The translations under genes and the position numbers were made by a program. The notes below the pieces were generated by a model. The model was not told the origin of the DNA. It worked only from the letters and a program-made list of their open reading frames with translations, and did not search any database. Positions 59,965-64,000 of a stretch of 64,000 nt of DNA are shown here, piece after piece (positions within the stretch are counted from its first letter, which is position 1; each line of letters begins with the position of its first letter). Source of the stretch: Epiperipatus broadwayi (lineage: Eukaryota > Onychophora > Udeonychophora > Euonychophora > Peripatidae); assembly GCA_028023455.1 (NCBI GenBank), contig JAQFVV010006274.1:742001-806000 (forward strand), read 5' to 3'.

Positions 59965-60225
59965 AATAAATATATATGAGGACAAGTTGTGACTTGTAAT
60001 ATGTTACAGTGCGATTATATTTTTAAATCATTAATTTATTTTTATATTTTTTATAATAAATTACCAAATAATTTTACTTGTGTCTTTAAAGTGTTAAAAC
60101 TAAAATCTTAAAAGTAATACATGTATCGGCATACATATATATATATATATATGAGTACAAGTTGTGACGTATAATATGTTACAGTGCGATTATATTTTTA
60201 AATCATTAATTTATTATAAATTTTT
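59965..60225. repeat. direct duplication of about 75 bp in the loop
   Basis: TACAGTGCGATTATATTTTT, with ACAAGTTGTGAC before it and AAATCATTAATTTATT after, occurs near 60005 and again near 60180. Confidence 0.85.
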
Positions 60226-60879
60226 ACCCCTCTTTTGCATTTGATGACTAGTTAGGCTTGAGGCATAAAAGTCTATTAGCTGGTTTACAGTTGCTTTTTT
60301 TTAAATTTGAAAGTTTAACTTAACACTTTTATCTTAGTAAGAGAAAGGCCCATCCCAAACTCTAATTCTTGGAAATTATCTTACGTCATACATACCAGCT
60401 CTTATTTGTGTGAGACCCAAGTACACAGTTTTAAAAATAAATTTGAAAGAGACCATATCAAGCTGCGATATTTCCTGAATAAATTAATTTTACTGGCATC
60501 TTCTTTACCGTAATAAACCTAAATCTTAAAAGTATAATTTGTTGATGGCTTGTGCTGTTGCAGTAATGAAGAGATCTAGGAAGAACCAAATTTAGCCTGA
60601 GCGACGACCATCCATCCGATTGAGAATGTTGGTAATTTTTTTTAAATTCTTAAAATATTGGTAAAAAATTACTTAAATAAATGCTAACTGTCTATTATTC
60701 AGATTTGTGATTCATTATTATAACTCTTAGTTAGAGGGATAATCCCAAAGCCAAATGTAAAATATTATATTTTTAAAAATAAGTTAATTAGGTTTTTTAT
60801 TTGTTGATAGTGTTGAAAATGATGGGTGTTCCCGCCATTTCGCATTTACCAATATAATTTTTTAAAATTATAATACTGA

Positions 60880-61610
60880 TTTTTGAGATTTAGTATATAC
60901 TGTTGAAAGACCGGAGTAATCTTGATAGAAGCATTTATCATTTTTTCTAATTATCACTATGTATATATATTTAGGTTTTACGACTTTTTTTAAAAAATGC
61001 CTTAACACACATTAATTTTTTGAGATTTACGATTGCAATATTTGATTTTCATCACTATATACATTAGCATTTTTGATTTATCTTAAAGTATTTTTTAATT
61101 TTCAATGTTCACCTCCTCTTCTTTTCCCGCACTTTTTTTCCATAGTATAACCTTTGGCTATTTAATGTGACATTACAACCCAATGCTTGATTTATAGCAT
61201 TATAGTTTTTAAATATTGTTTTTTAAAATTATAATACTGATTTAGTATATAGCATTGCTAGACCGGACTGAGCTTTTTAAAATAGCATTTATTATTTTTC
61301 TAGTGATCGCTATATTTTAAAGGGTTTTTGTAAATATCATTTACGATTTTTTTTTAAAAAATGCCTTAACATAAGTTAATTTTTTTGAGATTTACAATTA
61401 CAATGTTTGATTATCACTCTATAAATTACCGTTTTTAATTTATTTTAAAGGATTGTGTAATTTTTTTTAATTTTCAATATTAGCTTCTTCTTTTTCTTTT
61501 ACCGCACTTTTTTCCATTGTAGCATTTTAGGCTGTTTAATGTTACGTTACAATGTCTGATTTATAGCATTATAGTTTTTAAATATTGTTTTTTAAAATAC
61601 TGATTTAGTA
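60880..61610. repeat. higher-order duplication in the right arm
   Basis: A block of about 360 bases, from TTTAGTATATA(C/G)... through GACCGGA, TGCCTTAACA, CCCGCACTTTTTTCCAT to TTTAAATATTGTTTTTTAA, occurs twice (from about 60888 and about 61237). The left arm has one copy (58555-58945). Confidence 0.7.
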
Positions 61611-61689
61611 TATACTGTTGAAGACAGGAATAAGCTTTCTTTTTGCAAATAGCATTTATGATTTATTTTTAAATGCCGTAAGAGCGTTA

Positions 61690-62312
61690 ATTTTTTGAGA
61701 TTTACTATTACAATGCTTGGATTTATAGTGTTTTTGATTTTTTGAGATTTGCTATTGCAATGCTTGGATTTATAGTGTTTTTGATTTTTTGAGATTTACT
61801 ATTACAATGCTTAGATTTATAGCGTTTTTAATTTTTTGAGATTTGCTATCAATGCTTGGAATGCTTAGATTTATAGTGTTTTTAATTTTTTGAGATTTGC
61901 TATCAATGCTTGGATTTATAGCATTTTTAATTTTTTGAGATTTGCTATTACAATGCTTAGATTTATAGCGTTTTTAATTTTTTGAGATTTGCTATTACAA
62001 TGCTTGGATTTATAGTGTTTTTGATTTTTTAATTTTTTGAGATTTACTATTACAATGCTTAGATTTATAGCGTTTTTAATTTTTTGAGATTTGCTATCAA
62101 TGCTTGGATTTATAGCATTTTTGATTTTTTGAGATTTGCTATTACAATGCTTAGATTTATAGCGTTTTTAATTTTTTGAGATTTGCTATCAATGCTTGGA
62201 ATGCTTAGATTTGTAGCGTTTTTAAGTTTTTGAGATTTGCTATTACAATGCTTGGATTTATAGCGTTTGAGATTTGCTATCAATGCTTGGATTTATAGCA
62301 TTTATGATTTTT
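61690..62312. repeat. right-arm array, about thirteen 47-bp units
   Basis: Mirror of the left-arm array: TTTTTGAGATTTGCTATTAC AATGCTTGGATTTATAGCG. Counting GAGATTT starts gives about 13 units against seven at left; two units carry a local TTGGAATGCTT duplication. Confidence 0.9.
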
Positions 62313-62494
62313 TTTAAAAAGATTGATGTAGATAACGTGTATTCAAGATCTTTACCGCCTTTTTGGTCTCGTGATTCCATTTCTATAAGTGAATGAAAAT
62401 ATAATTATTGCTTAAAATCTTTTCATCATTATTTTTTACCATTTTTAGCATTCAGATTTTATAAGTTATAATCTTTTGGCATATACGATTTTGT

Positions 62495-62680
62495 GTTTTA
62501 ATATTTTAATCACGTGATTTTTTTATTATTAAAATTGCTATTTTTGTGTTTTAATATTTTAATCACATGATTTTTTTATGAAAATTGTGATTTTTGTGTT
62601 TTAATATTTTAATCACGTGATTTTTTTAATGAAAATTAAGATTTTTATGTTTTACCATTTTAGTCACGTGATTGACTAAT
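62495..62680. repeat. right-arm array, four units with CACGTGATT
   Basis: Four units of TTTTAATATTTTAATCACGTG and an A/T spacer (one unit reads CACATG), the mirror of the left-arm array with one extra unit. Confidence 0.85.
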
Positions 62681-62822
62681 ATGAAAATTCCGATTTTTGT
62701 TTTTTTTTCCTACGAAAATGGCCATTTTGAGCGATGTCATTTATCGGTTGGATGTTTCAGCATAATTTGGGTAGTTCTTGTAATTCAAAATGGCGGCCGT
62801 GAGTGCATACTAAATCAGCACC

Positions 62823-63714
62823 AAAATCTTTTAGGTGTTGAGCATTCTATTCAATTACTTAATCATATTTTTTTAAAAAACGAGATAAATTTTTTAAAAA
62901 TAAAAGTTTCAAATAATTACTAACCTGCACTGTCTATTTGTGTGTTATTACTAACAAGGTGCTTGATTCTTAAATGCTAAAATCTAGCATATCTATACAT
63001 TTTAAATAGGTTTGCTATTCATATTTGATGACCTCGATATACTGGATTGCATGAAAATAGCATTTTTTCCAAATGCTTATACACTTTTATTTCAAAAGGC
63101 ACTTGCGAAATGCTGAGACTTTTATAAATCATAGGCAAGATCTTTCTTTAATAGAAGTTAAAAATCTTCCATTTGTTATAAATTGATAAAATTTTTAGCA
63201 AAAGTGTTTTTGTGTGCGAATTTTCCATTTGGTAAATTATATATGTATTAATTAGCATCTTTAATGAAAGAAAAAATACAACATTTTCTACAAATATCCC
63301 AAAAGCATTTATTTATTTGTTTCTCCCAATTTTAAATAAAAGAAAGCCAACGAATTAAGCAAACGTTAATGACATTTTTTTGTTATTGTTGCCCAATTAA
63401 TCTGTGAATAAAGATTTCGTTTTTATTAAAGAGAATTTCAGTTCAAAGTTTACGTTTGCGATTAAAAAAAAAAACAGGTTTTTATAAACAATTTTTTAAA
63501 AATTACTTTCGTTGATTTGCAAATCGAATTTTACTTTATTGTTAAAAAGACAAATATATATATACATGCATCAAATCAATATTATTTTATTTTTAAGAAA
63601 CATATATATATGTCAATTATTAAATGTAAGTTATCACATTACGTATTTTGTATCTATATGTAAAATCTGTATCATAATATAGGCAGGCCGCACAAATGCA
63701 CACCAGGAATCGTA
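62823..63714. other. 5' flank of the hAT element, non-coding
   Basis: AT-rich sequence between the foldback and the hAT right end; would carry the transposase promoter side. No ORF recognised. Confidence 0.5.
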
Positions 63715-63730
63715 GTTTTGCCCACCCCTG

Positions 63731-64000
63731 GTCTAATACATCAGCTTCGGTCATATTGAAAATTTTCTTAGGTTTTAAAAATTAAAATAGTATTTTAGTA
63801 TCTGCATTCCCACAAAACACTTTTTAATTTGCATGATTATTTTATCTATTACACTGTTTTACAATTTCTTATATAATAATGACAATTTATGATATATAAT
63901 TAATTGTTTTCATGTGAATATATTTTAATTGCCTTCCTATAGATTTTTAAGTTTATGGGCCCTTGGTCTGCATGGGCCTACAGGCATTGCCTCCCTTTGC
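63731..64000. other. sequence outside the hAT, possible end of a larger element
   Basis: AT-rich until 63950, then GC-richer GGGCCCTTGGTCTGCATGGG and CCTACAGGCATTGCCTCCC up to the window edge, which may be the inner right end of an element starting near 52953. Confidence 0.35.

Larger units (their letters stand above)
57697..62822. mobile_element. 5.1-kb foldback element with modular arms
   Basis: The element starts GGTGTCGATTTAGTATGC (57697) and ends GCATACTAAATCAGCACC (62822). Arms 57697-59580 and about 60240-62822 are reverse complements, including outer CACGGCCGCCATTTTGAATT, a CACGTGATT repeat block, a unique block around ACCAAAAAGGCGG, a block of 47-bp repeats, then longer inner blocks up to ACATCATTAC / GCATTTGATGAC. 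The right arm is about 0.7 kb longer, from extra repeat units. The loop (59581-60239) has no transposase. This layout resembles Drosophila FB and Galileo foldbacks, but the sequence is not one I recognise. It sits inside the hAT element; no clear target duplication seen. Confidence 0.8.
55265..63730 (-). mobile_element. hAT transposon (GTF2IRD2/ZBED5-like), interrupted
   Basis: Left end GGTGAGCAAACC (55265-55276) and right end GTTTTGCCCACCCCTG (63715-63730) are inverted. GTCTAATA follows the right end and GTCTAA precedes the left end, so the left terminus seems to have lost about six bases (TACAGG). Transposase lies on the minus strand (57206 down to about 55440). Removing the foldback at 57697-62822 leaves about 3.3 kb, a normal size for an autonomous hAT. 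The nested insertion is in the 5' untranslated side. Confidence 0.75.

Noticed and set aside
62672-62923. 83-aa plus-strand ORF
   Set aside because: Runs from the foldback CACGTG array across its tip into hAT flank; no family signal.
52866-64000. RING-H2 exon of the UBR gene (SCGHxMHxxCW)
   Set aside because: Read through for this motif and a phase-1 acceptor; nothing found.

Overview
The window is a piece of a very AT-rich animal nuclear genome, probably an invertebrate. Coding DNA is sparse: introns of 6-12 kb with GT/AG borders, many decayed transposons, and no bacterial-style gene packing. The AT richness, the Penelope-like elements, the GTF2IRD2-type hAT element and the esterase-type LINE would fit a chelicerate or another invertebrate, but I cannot fix the taxon from this sequence.

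The only host gene I can support is on the + strand: five consecutive coding exons of a UBR1/UBR2-type N-recognin E3 ubiquitin ligase (18375-18477, 24561-24643, 33483-33718, 40528-40683, 52819-52865). Their splice phases join without a break into about 208 codons, ending just inside the RING-H2 domain. The rest of the RING lies beyond the window, and earlier exons lie upstream or were not found. A decayed copy of part of the third exon sits in the next intron (34091-34174).

Left third: a minus-strand LINE (about 5.2-16.0 kb; ORF1 with PHD-like, coiled-coil and SGNH-esterase parts, then AP endonuclease and reverse transcriptase). It is broken by a 5.16-kb insertion at 8013-13172 with 8-bp terminal inverted repeats and a TA target duplication, and by an inverted piece of itself at about 14816-15268. 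Middle: a cluster of foldback-arranged short repeats (30.7-32.7 kb) carrying hammerhead-ribozyme-like cores; a pogo/Tigger-like remnant (35.4 kb); an RTE-type endonuclease remnant (38.2-38.9 kb); two Penelope-like elements head to head (41.04-43.56 kb) with tRNA-like and hammerhead-like tails; and a 1.15-kb hAT-type element (44.67 kb). Right: a GIY-YIG fragment (53.6 kb), then a hAT element (55265-63730) with a broken transposase, itself interrupted by a 5.1-kb foldback element (57697-62822) whose arms are built of tandem-repeat modules. A still larger element may begin near 52.95 kb and end beyond the window.

The mobile elements form nested layers inside or beside the UBR gene. The most interesting signals are the hammerhead-core repeats that recur in inverted pairs, the large modular foldback, and the TA-flanked 5.16-kb insertion whose empty site can be read from the interrupted LINE reading frame. 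All element names come from reading motifs by eye; no database search was run.
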